Source: Labrenzia sp. 011 (GTDB lineage Bacteria; Pseudomonadota; Alphaproteobacteria; Rhizobiales; Stappiaceae). Taken from it: 64,000 nucleotides of DNA. Shown piece after piece: positions 18,711-27,470 of the stretch. Every line of letters begins with the position of its first letter. The first letter of the stretch is position 1. The translations under genes were made by a program, and so were the position numbers. The stretch covers positions 45,663-109,662 of the forward strand of contig NZ_QCYM01000016.1 in assembly GCF_003075075.1 (NCBI RefSeq). Reading direction: 5' to 3'. The notes beneath the pieces are model-generated. The model was not told the origin of the DNA, ran no database searches, and saw nothing but the letters and a program-made list of their open reading frames with translations.

Positions 18711-20471
18711 ATGACGGCGGCAGGTTCGAATTCCCCGGAGCAGCAGACGAAACCCACGCATGCGTCAGGAAGGGACGAACCGGCGAAGATGACCTGCGGG
18801 GGCGCGCTGCTTTCGCGGCTGAAGGCTCTGGGGATCGATTACATCTTCGCCAATTCCGGCACGGACTTCCCGCCGATCATCGAAGGCCTCGCGGAGGCTG
18901 CCGCCGGTGGCATCGATCTGCCGGAAAGTCTGGTCATTCCGCATGAATCGGCCGCCATGGGCATGGCGCACGGCTATTATCTGGCCACCGGCAAGACGGC
19001 GGCGGTGATGGCGCACACCAATGTGGGCCTTGCCAACTGCGCCATCGGCGCCATCAACGCGGCCACCGAACATGTTCCCGTGCTGCTGTTTTCCGGACGC
19101 ACGCCGACCACCGAAAAGGGCCGCTTCGGCGCGCGGACCGTGCCTATCGGCTGGGGGCAGGAGATGCGCGACCAGACCGCCCTGGTGCGCGAAGCGTCGA
19201 AATGGGACTACGAGCTGCGGTTCCCCGAACAGGTGGTGGAAACCGTCGACCGGGCCAAGGCCATCGCGGAAACCGTGCCGCGCGGCCCGGTCTACGTCAG
19301 CCTGCCGCGCGAGGTCCTGTGCGAGCCGACAGGCACGCAGCAGCTCGATCTGCCGCCGCTCATGCGCCCTGCCCGTCCGGGGCTGAACGAGACGGATGTC
19401 GAGACGGCGGCGCAATGGCTGGCGGAAGCGGAAAATCCGGTCATCTTCGCCCAGCACGGCGCAGGCGGCCCGGAGGGCTTTGCGGCGCTCGGCGAGCTGG
19501 CGGAAAAATGGGGCATTCCCGTGTGCCAGTACTGGGCGGTGCAATGCGCCATCGACAGCGACCACCCCATGGCGGCAGCGGCCCCGCCCGCGCCGCTTCT
19601 GGAAAAGGCGGACGTCATTCTGGCGATCGACTGTCTTGCCCCCTGGGCGCCGGACGCCCACGGCCCGCGCGCGGGCGCAAAGGTCATTCACCTGGCCCAG
19701 GACCCGCTCTTCAGCCGCGTGCCGGTGCGCAACTTCCAGTGCGATCTGGCGCTTGCTGCGGATGTCGAGCCGGGCCTGCTGGCCCTGAAGGAAAAGCTGG
19801 AGGCATTCCCCCCGTCGCAGCGTGCGGAAGCCCGGCGAAAGCTCTGGGCGGAAACGAATGCCGCCTCCCGCCGGAAGGCCCTCGCCGCCGCCCGGGCGGG
19901 CGAGCGGAACCTGATGTCAAAAAGCTGGGTCAGCCTCTGCCTGTCCGAGGCGCTTGCCGGACGCGATGCCTCGGTCCTGTCGGAACTGGGCTGCCCGATG
20001 GAGGCCATGTCCCTCACCCACGCGAAGGCCTGGTATCAGGAGCCGCATTCCGGCGGTCTGGGCTGGTCCTTCCCGGCGGCGCTCGGCATGAAGATCGGCG
20101 CGCCGGAGCGCACCATCGTCGCCACCATGGGCGACGGCTCCTACATCTTCTCCAACCCGGTCGCCTGCCACCAGATCGCCGAGGCCCACCGGCTTCCCAT
20201 CCTGCTCGTCATCCTCAACAACGCAGAATGGGGCGCGGTGCGCCAGTCGGTGCTCGGCCTCTACCCCGACGGCCATGCCGCCCGCAGCAACCAGGTGCCC
20301 CTGACCGGCCTCTCCCCGGTTCCCGACTTCACCCTGATCGCCCGCGCCAGCCGTGCCCACGCCCAGCGGGTCGAACACGGCGCGGACCTGCCGGGCGCGC
20401 TTGAAGCGGCCCTGCAACATATCGATGAGAAGGGAACGATGGCGTTGCTGGATGTGCAGGTGACGCCGTGA
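18711..20471 (+). CDS. thiamine-diphosphate-dependent enzyme, acetolactate-synthase-like
   Basis: A 586-residue ThDP enzyme with the three-domain layout of acetolactate synthase, benzoylformate decarboxylase and oxalyl-CoA decarboxylase. The catalytic glutamate is in HESAAMGMAHGYYLATGK, and the cofactor-binding motif runs from GDG at residues 474-476 to NN at 503-504. ATG 18711 has GGAG 9 bases upstream; the ATG at 18696 has no ribosome site. No regulatory ilvH-type subunit adjoins, and an IclR regulator is divergent, so a catabolic carboligase or 2-oxoacid decarboxylase is more likely than valine biosynthesis. A link to the LodA product (a 2-oxo acid or aldehyde) is possible but unproven. 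Confidence 0.85.
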   Translation: MTAAGSNSPEQQTKPTHASGRDEPAKMTCGGALLSRLKALGIDYIFANSGTDFPPIIEGLAEAAAGGIDLPESLVIPHESAAMGMAHGYYLATGKTAAVMAHTNVGLANCAIGAINAATEHVPVLLFSGRTPTTEKGRFGARTVPIGWGQEMRDQTALVREASKWDYELRFPEQVVETVDRAKAIAETVPRGPVYVSLPREVLCEPTGTQQLDLPPLMRPARPGLNETDVETAAQWLAEAENPVIFAQHGAGGPEGFAALGELAEKWGIPVCQYWAVQCAIDSDHPMAAAAPPAPLLEKADVILAIDCLAPWAPDAHGPRAGAKVIHLAQDPLFSRVPVRNFQCDLALAADVEPGLLALKEKLEAFPPSQRAEARRKLWAETNAASRRKALAAARAGERNLMSKSWVSLCLSEALAGRDASVLSELGCPMEAMSLTHAKAWYQEPHSGGLGWSFPAALGMKIGAPERTIVATMGDGSYIFSNPVACHQIAEAHRLPILLVILNNAEWGAVRQSVLGLYPDGHAARSNQVPLTGLSPVPDFTLIARASRAHAQRVEHGADLPGALEAALQHIDEKGTMALLDVQVTP

Positions 20472-20655
20472 AGGCGGAGGTGGGGATAGATCTCGTGAGG
20501 CTGAAGAAAAGCATTAATCCGCACGCGCTGACAATTGGAGACGCTGCGGCAGATCAGGATTTCGACCACCGAAAGAATTGAGCTTGGCCGGTAAAGAGTT
20601 TGGTCAAGCCCGGACGGCTAAAAGCTTGATCTTACGAGATTTATATAAGGGAAAG

Positions 20656-20731
20656 TGGTGCCCAGACGCGGATTCGAACCACGGACACGCGGATTTTCAA
20701 TCCGCTGCTCTACCAACTGAGCTATCTGGGC
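20656..20731 (-). tRNA. tRNA-Phe(GAA)
   Basis: On the minus strand the sequence folds as a full cloverleaf: acceptor GCCCAGA/TCTGGGC, D-arm AGCTCAGTTGGTAGAGC, anticodon loop with GAA in ATTGAAAAT, T-arm GGTTCGAATCC and a genomically encoded CCA at 20656-20658. The total is 76 bases including CCA. Confidence 0.97.
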
Positions 20732-21240
20732 GTGCCTTGCGAAGCGTTCGGAACGGTGTCCGTTCGCTGAAAGCCCGGTCCTTATAGAGGCTCCCCATGG
20801 GCTTGTCCAGCGTCCCGGCAAAGTTTTTTGCCCGTTCGCGACAAGTGAACGGGGGAAAACATCTCTGCCCCGTAAACGACTGAAATACAAAGTTTTTCCT
20901 GCGGACGACCCAGGGCGTTGTCCTGAGGTTTCGCAGGTTTTCCACTGGCGGACAGAGGGGTCGTGTCCCGGGCGGCGCGAGACCGCTCTGTCCGGTTTCC
21001 CCGCAGCCCCGTTTTGCGGGGTCTGATCGCACAAGGATCGGACTCAGCTTCGCCAAGCGCCGGAAACAGGTGCCGGATCAGGTCCGGCACGGCGGGAGAG
21101 AGCACAGCAGAAGGGGGCACTGTCCGGTGCAGCAGGAGGGCTCGGCAGCGAGGGGTGCCGTTCCGTGGAAGTTGAAGGTGACGGGCGCGCCACGGTGATG
21201 GCGGCGCGCCCGGATGATCTGGCCGTATGCGGCCGGACGA
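20732..21240. other. gene-free stretch with two hairpins
   Basis: I see no supported gene here. It holds a stem GTGCCGGA/TCCGGCAC (21070-21090, 5-base loop) and a 9-bp stem GGGCGCGCC/GGCGCGCCC (21183-21211). The second lies 30 bases beyond the stop of the minus-strand 5'-nucleotidase and may be its terminator, though no T-run follows. The tRNA-Phe promoter should be near 20740-20800 on the minus strand. Confidence 0.5.
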
Positions 21241-22836
21241 TTACTTCACGGTGATGCGGTCGTCGGTGTAGGGCGTGTAGCCGTTCTTGGCGGCCAGATA
21301 CTCCGACACCACGTCGGCCAGGTCCGGGCCGAAGTCATAGGCGTTCATGCCGTTGGTTTCGAAGATGTCGTAGCCGTCTCCGCCACCGCGCATGTAGTTG
21401 TTGGTGACCACGCCGTAGACCTTTTCCGGGTCGATCGGCACATAGCTGTCGCCCTCGAGAACCATCACGTCGGAAACACGCTCACCGGCCGGCTGGGAGA
21501 CGTCGAAGCTGTATTTCAGGCCGGCCACCTGCGGGAAACGGCCCGCCCCTTCCTCCACCTGGCTCACGCCGTTCTCCAGCGCAGCGACCACGTCGGAGCC
21601 CTTGAGTTCAAAGGTGGACAGGGTGTTCTGGAACGGCAGAACGGTGAGAACCTCGCCCTTGGTGACTTCCCCGCCATCGATGGAGGCGCGCAGACCGCCG
21701 CCGTTCTGGATGGCGATCTGGACACCCTGGTCCTTCACGCGCTCCAGCATGGCATCGGCGACCAGCACACCCATTTCGCAGACCCTGGCGCGGCAGACAT
21801 CCCGGTCCGCGCCGATGGGCGCGGCGGCCTGGGCAACAACTTCCTGCCGGATTTCGTCAAGCGGTTCAGCCAGCGCCTTGATGCGCGCGACCAGTTCCGG
21901 ATTCTCGACGATTTGCCCGTCGATAATGATCGGCTCGCCGACAGCTTCGGTGAGGACACCGTTGTCGTCGAAGGTCACATTCAGTTCGCCCAGGAACTTG
22001 CCGTAGGCATAGGCCTGGACGATGGCGGTCGGCGTGCCGTCCGGTCCGTCGATCATGGTCGGATAGGGGCCTTCGGCCTTGTCCGAAGTGTTGGACAGAT
22101 AGGTGTTGGAATGACCGCCGACGATAACGTCGATACCCGGCGCCTTCGCCGCGACCTCCTTGTCGACCTTGTAACCGGAATGGCTGAGGACGATGATCTT
22201 GTTGACGCCTTCGGCAGCAAGCTTTTCGGCTTCCTTCGTCACGGCCGCGACCGGATCGGAGAAGGTGATGTTCGCGCCGGGGCTGGCGAGTTCGTCGGTG
22301 TCCTGCGGCGTCAGGCCGATGAGGCCGATCTTCTCGCCGCCGCGCTCGATCACCACGGAGGGCTTGAGAACGTCGGCAAGCTGCGGCTCGTTCGATATAT
22401 CCGCGTTGGACATGAGAACCGGGAATTCGACAGCATCCATGAAGCCGCGCAGGACTTCCGGACCGTCGTCGAACTCGTGGTTGCCGACGGTCATGGCATC
22501 ATAGCCAAGCTTGTTCATGAACTCGGCCGCGGCCTTGCCCTTGTAATAGGTGTAGAACAGGGAGCCCTGGAACTGGTCGCCACCATCGACGAGGATGGCG
22601 TTGTTGCTGGCAGCGCGGCGGTCCTTGATCGCCGTATCCAGACGCGCGGTACCGCCGAAGCATTTGCCTTCCGCGTTGTCTTCCGCACTGCAGCTCGAAT
22701 CGTACTTGCTGATCGGCTCGATACGGCTGTGGAAGTCGTTGGTGTGCAAGATCGTCAGCGAATAATCAGCGTAAGCTGCCGTCGACAGCGCTGTCGATAC
22801 GGACAGCACAGCGGCGCTCAGAAAATGTTTGTTCAT
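21241..22836 (-). CDS. periplasmic 5'-nucleotidase / UDP-sugar hydrolase family
   Basis: A 531-residue secreted metallophosphoesterase. A signal peptide (MNKHFLSAAVLSVSTALSTA, cleaved near AYA) precedes the metal motifs LTILHTNDFHSR, VDGGDQFQGS, GNHEFDDG, VLSHSGY and GGHSNT, then the 5_nucleotid_C domain (NGGGLRASI, VVTNNYMRGGGDGYD), whose Phe/Tyr residues stack the nucleobase. It releases phosphate and nucleoside from extracellular nucleotides. ATG 22836 has GAGGG upstream. Two cysteine-rich inserts (SSCSAEDNAEGKC and DVCRARVCEMG) resemble those of NAD/2',3'-cyclic phosphodiesterase-type members. It stands alone between tRNA-Phe and yacG, with its promoter in the 300-base AT-rich gap. Confidence 0.92.
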   Translation of the reverse strand: MNKHFLSAAVLSVSTALSTAAYADYSLTILHTNDFHSRIEPISKYDSSCSAEDNAEGKCFGGTARLDTAIKDRRAASNNAILVDGGDQFQGSLFYTYYKGKAAAEFMNKLGYDAMTVGNHEFDDGPEVLRGFMDAVEFPVLMSNADISNEPQLADVLKPSVVIERGGEKIGLIGLTPQDTDELASPGANITFSDPVAAVTKEAEKLAAEGVNKIIVLSHSGYKVDKEVAAKAPGIDVIVGGHSNTYLSNTSDKAEGPYPTMIDGPDGTPTAIVQAYAYGKFLGELNVTFDDNGVLTEAVGEPIIIDGQIVENPELVARIKALAEPLDEIRQEVVAQAAAPIGADRDVCRARVCEMGVLVADAMLERVKDQGVQIAIQNGGGLRASIDGGEVTKGEVLTVLPFQNTLSTFELKGSDVVAALENGVSQVEEGAGRFPQVAGLKYSFDVSQPAGERVSDVMVLEGDSYVPIDPEKVYGVVTNNYMRGGGDGYDIFETNGMNAYDFGPDLADVVSEYLAAKNGYTPYTDDRITVK

Positions 22837-23030
22837 CGGACCCTCGCCCTTCGGATTGATTCTTGTACCGGGACCGGAGGTCATTTGCTCCGGCCCTCAC
22901 CTGCCCGGGACCGCTCTGGATCCCTTGCCGCCCGCCTGCAGCTGGCGCAGCCAGGCGTACCGCAACCGGATCGAACGGGCCGGACCTGTCGGTGCAGGGC
23001 GATCTTGGTGCAGTTTCATGACGGCTGCAA

Positions 23031-23049
23031 GTGACTTACGCTAAGTCAC
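23031..23049. promoter_or_regulatory. perfect dyad upstream of the 5'-nucleotidase gene
   Basis: GTGACTTACGCTAAGTCAC is a perfect dyad (8-base arms, CGC centre) beside a markedly AT-rich block (23050-23085). It lies 195 bases ahead of the 5'-nucleotidase start and 88 bases beyond the yacG stop, so it could be a transcription-factor site for the nucleotidase promoter. Confidence 0.5.
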
Positions 23050-23136
23050 GCTGAATGAAATTTAGCCATATAAATAAAATGTGCAATCGGGGCGCCGTTT
23101 GCGCCACCGTGGGCCGGAAGGTGCCTGCGCGCTCGG

Positions 23137-23337
23137 TCAGTCCTCGGGAAGACCGCCTTCGTCGATGTCGTCGGTTTCCACCGCGGGAATGGCGTAACTG
23201 CCGGTGAACCAGCGGTTCATGTCGATCTTTGCGCAGCGGTCGGAGCAGAACGGATAGTCGTCCGGCGTCGACAGTTTCGAGCAGATCGGACAGGGGCGCA
23301 TGCGGCGCTGCGGTTTCTGGGCTGTGGTCGCGGTCAT
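23137..23337 (-). CDS. yacG: DNA gyrase inhibitor YacG
   Basis: A 66-residue zinc protein. The four ligands are Cys16, Cys19, Cys31 and Cys35 in CPIC...FCSDRC, followed by the family segment RCAKIDMNRWFTGSYAIP and an acidic tail. YacG binds GyrB and inhibits gyrase. ATG 23337 has GGGAGG just upstream. It sits 40 bases after maf on the same strand, the usual infA-maf-yacG order of Hyphomicrobiales. Confidence 0.93.
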   Translation of the reverse strand: MTATTAQKPQRRMRPCPICSKLSTPDDYPFCSDRCAKIDMNRWFTGSYAIPAVETDDIDEGGLPED

Positions 23338-23377
23338 GACGGCCTCCCCTCGGCTTTCTGGTAAAATGACGGCGCGG

Positions 23378-24004
23378 TCAGGCGGCAGCCGTGGCCCAGC
23401 CCTTGTGAACCGGATATCCGGCGGCGGCCAGCAGATTGGCGGTCTCCACCAGCGGCAAGCCGACGACCGCCGGATAGGAGCCCACCAGCTTGACGACAAA
23501 GCTGCCGGCCAGGCCCTGGATGGCATAGCTGCCGGCCTTGCCGCGCCATTCGCCGGAGGCAATATAGTCGTCCATGTCCTTGCGCGACAGGCGCTTGAAG
23601 CGGACACGGGTTTCCACGAGCTTCGAGCGCAGCTTGCCGTTGGCTTCAGCCACGGCAATGGCGGTGAAGACCCGGTGTCCCCTGCCGGACAGGAGCGACA
23701 GGCACATAAGTGCCTGATCCGTGAGCTCCGCCTTCGGCAGGGCCCGGCGGCCGACGGCGACGACCGTATCGGCGGCCAGCACGATGCTGTCCCGCATCTC
23801 TTCGGAGACATCGACCCTCTGACGGACGGCTTCGGCCTTCGAACGCGCCAGCCGCAGCGCAAGACTGCGCGGCGTCTCGTGCTTCTTCGGCGTCTCGTCG
23901 ATATCGGCAGGCAGGAGATGATCCGGTTCCAGCCCGATCTGCTGCAGCAGCGCGAGGCGGCGCGGCGATGCGGAGGCCAGGATCAACTGAGGGGCATTCA
24001 TCAT
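23378..24004 (-). CDS. maf: Maf-like nucleoside triphosphate pyrophosphatase
   Basis: A 208-residue Maf/HAM1-type enzyme. The N-terminal signature [14 protein letters not shown], then IDETP, the DTVVAVG metal/phosphate segment and [10 protein letters not shown] are all present. Members hydrolyse non-canonical or methylated NTPs (dTTP/UTP or 7-methyl-GTP) to monophosphates. Two adjacent ATGs (24004, 24001) are possible; no clear ribosome site separates them. It lies between infA and yacG and is probably co-transcribed with both. Confidence 0.93.
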   Translation of the reverse strand: MMNAPQLILASASPRRLALLQQIGLEPDHLLPADIDETPKKHETPRSLALRLARSKAEAVRQRVDVSEEMRDSIVLAADTVVAVGRRALPKAELTDQALMCLSLLSGRGHRVFTAIAVAEANGKLRSKLVETRVRFKRLSRKDMDDYIASGEWRGKAGSYAIQGLAGSFVVKLVGSYPAVVGLPLVETANLLAAAGYPVHKGWATAAA

Positions 24005-24045
24005 GAAAACGCGAGCCTAGCAGCCGGCGTCACCTTGCAATCCGC

Positions 24046-24264
24046 TTACTTGAAGCGGTAGGTGATCCGCCCCTTGGTGAGATCATACGGGGTCATCTCG
24101 ACAAGCACCTTGTCACCCGCCAGGACGCGGATCCGGTTCTTGCGCATGCGCCCGGCTGTGTGGGCGATGATTTCGTGTTCATTTTCAAGTTTTACGCGGA
24201 ACGTCGCGTTCGGCAACAGTTCTGTTACGACGCCCGGAAACTCCAGAGCTTCTTCTTTGGCCAT
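24046..24264 (-). CDS. infA: translation initiation factor IF-1
   Basis: A 72-residue S1/OB-fold protein, full family length, with [19 protein letters not shown], the RNA-binding [14 protein letters not shown] loop and the ending [11 protein letters not shown]. It binds the ribosomal A site during initiation. It heads the infA-maf-yacG group on the minus strand, with AAGGATAT-type spacing upstream of ATG 24264. Confidence 0.98.
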   Translation of the reverse strand: MAKEEALEFPGVVTELLPNATFRVKLENEHEIIAHTAGRMRKNRIRVLAGDKVLVEMTPYDLTKGRITYRFK

Positions 24265-24520
24265 TTGATATCCTGAATAAAGCGGGTCCTGCCCGCGGGT
24301 GCGGGGGAAACTAGCGGATTAGGGACAGAAAGTGAACCTTTCTTTCGGCCGCCACCAAAAGAAACCTTGGCTTATACAGTTCTCCTGCGGCAGATGCAGG
24401 TTTTCAACGGGCTTCCGGGAGGCAAAACCCGCGAAACCGCGCCGTTTGCGGACCAACCGCGCAGCGCGAAAACCGCTGTGCTGTACCCGGCTGGAGACCG
24501 GCGGATGCCCCACCGGCCAG

Positions 24521-24973
24521 TCAGCCGCTCGGCGGCGGAGCCCAGTCGAGGCGCTTCTTGATACGCATCATCAGCTGATCCCGGACGGCCCGGTATTCAT
24601 TGAGAATCTGTTCGCGGCTGCCGGTGGCCAGGGTCGGGTCGAGGGTCGGCCAGTATTCCACGTCGACAGCCTCGGTGCGGGTCATGTCCAGGGCCCTGTG
24701 ATGAGCCTCGGGGGCCAGGGTCACCACCAGATCGAAACCGGATTCCTCCAGTTGCTCGAAGGTCTTGGGGTGATGCTTGCTCATGTCGACACCGATCTCG
24801 GCCATCACCGCATCGACAAAGGGATCGTTCTTGCCCTGCCGCACCCCGGCGGAGCGGACATAGACCTGGTTGGGAAACAGCATGTGCGTCAGGGCCTCGG
24901 CCATGGGCGAGCGCACGGAATTCATCCCGCAGGCGTACATGACCGCAGTCGGCCGCAGGCGCGGGCCGGTCAT
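24521..24973 (-). CDS. low-molecular-weight phosphatase / ArsC-like protein
   Basis: A 150-residue LMW protein-tyrosine-phosphatase fold. The phosphate-binding loop CGMNSVRSP (Cys15 to Arg21) opens the protein after a single beta strand, and WPTLDPT near residue 112 supplies the general-acid aspartate. The sequence is closer to the alphaproteobacterial phosphatase linked to UPF0262 than to arsenate reductases, and no ars genes are nearby. It lies 5 bases after UPF0262 on the same strand, so they are probably co-translated. The substrate is unknown. Confidence 0.9.
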   Translation of the reverse strand: MTGPRLRPTAVMYACGMNSVRSPMAEALTHMLFPNQVYVRSAGVRQGKNDPFVDAVMAEIGVDMSKHHPKTFEQLEESGFDLVVTLAPEAHHRALDMTRTEAVDVEYWPTLDPTLATGSREQILNEYRAVRDQLMMRIKKRLDWAPPPSG

Positions 24974-24978
24974 GCCGG

Positions 24979-25482
24979 TCAGCCCTTCCAGTGCAGGGCG
25001 TAGACGAGCGTGAACAGCCGCCGGGCGGTCTGCATGTCCACGTCCACCTTGCCCTCCAGGCGCTCCATCAGGATGGTCGAGCCCTCGTTGTGAACGCCGC
25101 GCCGGCCCATGTCGATCGCCTCGATCTGGCTGGGCGTCGCATGGCGGATTGCCTCGTAGTAGCTCTGGCAGATCAGATCGTAGTCCTTGACGATCTTGCG
25201 CAGGGGCGACAGGGACAGGACGTGGGTGATGACCTCATGTCCTTCTTCCGTGCTGATCCCCAGAACCAGCTTTTTCTCGATGACCGAGAGATTGAGGATG
25301 AACCGGTCGCAGGGATAGCCCACCGGCTGGAACCGGTTTTCCTCGATCAGGTCGTAGATGGCCACGGCCCGGTCATGTTCCACTTCCGGGGTCGAACGGG
25401 AAATGGAGGCCTCGTCCAGGACCACATCCACCAGCTTGCCGCCGGGGCGTGTCGGATCGGTGTCCGCTTGCGGTTCGCTCAT
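24979..25482 (-). CDS. UPF0262 family protein
   Basis: A 167-residue protein with the UPF0262 features: [29 protein letters not shown], later [17 protein letters not shown] and a C-terminal [15 protein letters not shown] (quoted in pieces from memory of the family). The family is restricted to alphaproteobacteria and has no established function. It is nearly always placed between hisD and the LMW phosphatase, as here, and is probably co-transcribed with both. Confidence 0.9.
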   Translation of the reverse strand: MSEPQADTDPTRPGGKLVDVVLDEASISRSTPEVEHDRAVAIYDLIEENRFQPVGYPCDRFILNLSVIEKKLVLGISTEEGHEVITHVLSLSPLRKIVKDYDLICQSYYEAIRHATPSQIEAIDMGRRGVHNEGSTILMERLEGKVDVDMQTARRLFTLVYALHWKG

Positions 25483-25509
25483 GCTGCAGAAACCTCTCTC
25501 GGGTAGCGG

Positions 25510-26817
25510 CTACAGATTCAGTCTGATGGAAACAGAGCGCGCGTGCGCAGACAACCCCTCCGCTTCACCAAGGGCGATGGCCGCCGGGCCGAGCGCCCTC
25601 AGATTGTCGGCGCTGCATTTGAGAACCGACGTGCGCTTGACGAATTCCAGCACCGAGAGGCCGGAGGAAAACCGCGCCGAGCGCGCCGTTGGCAGAACGT
25701 GGTTGGAGCCGCCGACATAATCGCCGATGGCCTCGGGCGTGTGGTGGCCGAGGAACACGGCCCCGGCGTTGCGCACCTTTTTCAGCAGGGCCTCGGGATC
25801 AGCCACCGCCAGTTCCAGATGCTCCGGCGCCACCCGGTTGGCCAAGGGCATGGCGGCCTCCAGGGAATCCACCAGAATGATCGCCCCGAATTCCTGCCAG
25901 CTCGCCCGCGCCACATCCTCGCGCGGCAGGGTCCTGAGCTGTGCCTCCACGGCGATTTCCACCTGGGTGGCCAGGTCCTCGCTGTCGGTGATCAGGATCG
26001 ACTGGGCGGCTGCGTCATGTTCGGCCTGGGCCAGAAGATCCGCCGCGACCCAGTCCGGGTTGTTGCCGCCGTCGGCAACGATCAGCACTTCCGAGGGGCC
26101 GGCGATCATGTCGATGCCGACCGTGCCGAACACCCGGCGCTTGGCCGCCGCGACGAAAGCGTTGCCGGGACCGACGATCTTCGCCACCGGGGCGATCGTA
26201 TCGGTGCCATAGGCAAGCGCCGCGACCGCCTGGGCGCCGCCGATCCGGTAGATCTCCGTGACCCCGGCGATGCTGGCCGCCGCCAGAACCAGGGGATTGA
26301 GCACACCGTCCGGGCTCGGCACCACCATGACGATGCGTTCCACGCCGGCGACCCTGGCGGGAACCGCGTTCATCAGCACCGAACTGGGATAACTGGCCGT
26401 TCCACCCGGCACATAGATGCCGACCGCCTCGACCGCGGTCCACAGGGACCCGAGTTCCACGCCGATCGGATCGGTGTAGCGGTCGTCCTTCGGCATTTGC
26501 CGGGCATGGTGGGAGCGGATCCTGTCATGGGCGAGCTGCAGCGCGTCCAGCGTGTCGCGCGGCACCTGGCCGAGAGCGGCCTCGATTTCCGCGGGCGTGA
26601 CGGTCAGCTCCGCCATGGAAGCCGCGTCCAGCCGGTCGAACTTGCGCGTGTAGTCCAGAACCGCCCGGTCGCCATGGGTGCGGACGTTTTCCAGAATGTC
26701 GCGCACAATGTGATCGACATCCTCCGATGCTTCCCGCTTCCCGGCCAGCAGCTCGGCGAATTTCGCCTCGAAACCGGCGTCCTTGTCTGAAAGGCGTAGA
26801 ACCACGCAATTCTCCAT
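25510..26817 (-). CDS. hisD: histidinol dehydrogenase
   Basis: A 435-residue enzyme for the last two steps of histidine synthesis (histidinol to histidine, NAD+, Zn2+). Conserved segments include YVPGGTASYPSSVLMNAVPA, GPGNAFVAAAKR, IDMIAGPSEVLI, AQAEHD (zinc/catalytic) and NRVAPEHLEL with GAVFLGHHTPEAIGDYV...NHVLPT. The ATG at 26817 has only AAGAAGA upstream, whereas an in-frame GTG at 26805 has GGAG 6 bases ahead and would give a start VVLRLSDKD that matches usual HisD N-termini better. It lies between DUF2948 and UPF0262. Confidence 0.97.
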   Translation of the reverse strand: MENCVVLRLSDKDAGFEAKFAELLAGKREASEDVDHIVRDILENVRTHGDRAVLDYTRKFDRLDAASMAELTVTPAEIEAALGQVPRDTLDALQLAHDRIRSHHARQMPKDDRYTDPIGVELGSLWTAVEAVGIYVPGGTASYPSSVLMNAVPARVAGVERIVMVVPSPDGVLNPLVLAAASIAGVTEIYRIGGAQAVAALAYGTDTIAPVAKIVGPGNAFVAAAKRRVFGTVGIDMIAGPSEVLIVADGGNNPDWVAADLLAQAEHDAAAQSILITDSEDLATQVEIAVEAQLRTLPREDVARASWQEFGAIILVDSLEAAMPLANRVAPEHLELAVADPEALLKKVRNAGAVFLGHHTPEAIGDYVGGSNHVLPTARSARFSSGLSVLEFVKRTSVLKCSADNLRALGPAAIALGEAEGLSAHARSVSIRLNL

Positions 26818-26853
26818 TCTTCTTGGCGCCGGGCGCGGAACGGCTTCCGGCGG

Positions 26854-27291
26854 TCAGTCCAGATCGTGTTTCGGCAGGTTGGGGGTCGACCAGGCGGCTC
26901 CCAGGTCGGAGAGCTGCGCCTCGATGCATTCCACGTCGAGGCTCAGGCTGGCCCCGCCCGCGAAGGCAAGCTCGATCTGTCCGGACGGTTCGTCCCCCGG
27001 CCTGAAGGTCACGGCGAGCAGCTCGAGCACGGCGCCCCTGGCCTCCTGGCGGATGTTCTGCACCTTCATGGCGTTGACCTGGGCAAAGGCCAGCGCCGCG
27101 CGGCGGCGCTCGTGTTCCTTCGAGCGCTTGTCCGCCTGCTTGTCCCAGACGAAGCGGTTCAGCACGAAGACCGCCTTCTTCTCTTTCGGCAGATAGCGGA
27201 TATCGGCGACCGTCAGGACCGCATCCTGCAGGTGGGCGGAGAGAACCTGAAGGTCCTCCTGGTCAAGGGCGGCGAGTTTCAACTGATCCAT
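26854..27291 (-). CDS. DUF2948 family protein
   Basis: A 145-residue protein beginning DQLKLAALDQEDLQVLSAHL, with DIRYLPKEKKAVFVLNRFVW and a C-terminal SLDVECIEAQLSDLGAAW. These are the landmarks of DUF2948, an alphaproteobacterial family of unknown function that almost always sits between murA and hisD. No catalytic motif or membrane segment is visible. It is separated from hisD by 36 bases and probably forms one transcript with it. Confidence 0.9.
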   Translation of the reverse strand: MDQLKLAALDQEDLQVLSAHLQDAVLTVADIRYLPKEKKAVFVLNRFVWDKQADKRSKEHERRRAALAFAQVNAMKVQNIRQEARGAVLELLAVTFRPGDEPSGQIELAFAGGASLSLDVECIEAQLSDLGAAWSTPNLPKHDLD

Positions 27292-27470
27292 AGCGACCGA
27301 ATTCTGCTCCCGTCATTCGTTTATCCGCGAACCGCATGCAAGCCTGGCCTGCCCGGCTCCTCAGGCTGTTGACCTAAAGGGGAATGAGGGCTTTGGCAAT
27401 CGGGAATAAGGGGAAGAGTGCGACCTTCGCAACCCCGCCCGGCCCGGCAGCGCCGATCCCCGTCAGCGGA

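Noticed and set aside
20618..21056. Overlapping minus-strand frames across tRNA-Phe and its upstream region
   Set aside because: They run through the tRNA and lack any domain pattern; the region is best read as tRNA promoter plus spacer.
21214..23034. 606-codon plus-strand frame across the 5'-nucleotidase
   Set aside because: Antisense to a gene with full catalytic motifs and a signal peptide; the product shows no family pattern.
24319..24513. Short frame resembling the spacer next to tRNA-Phe (both with a GCAGGTTTTC element)
   Set aside because: Only about ten bases are clearly shared; not enough to claim a repeat family without an alignment.
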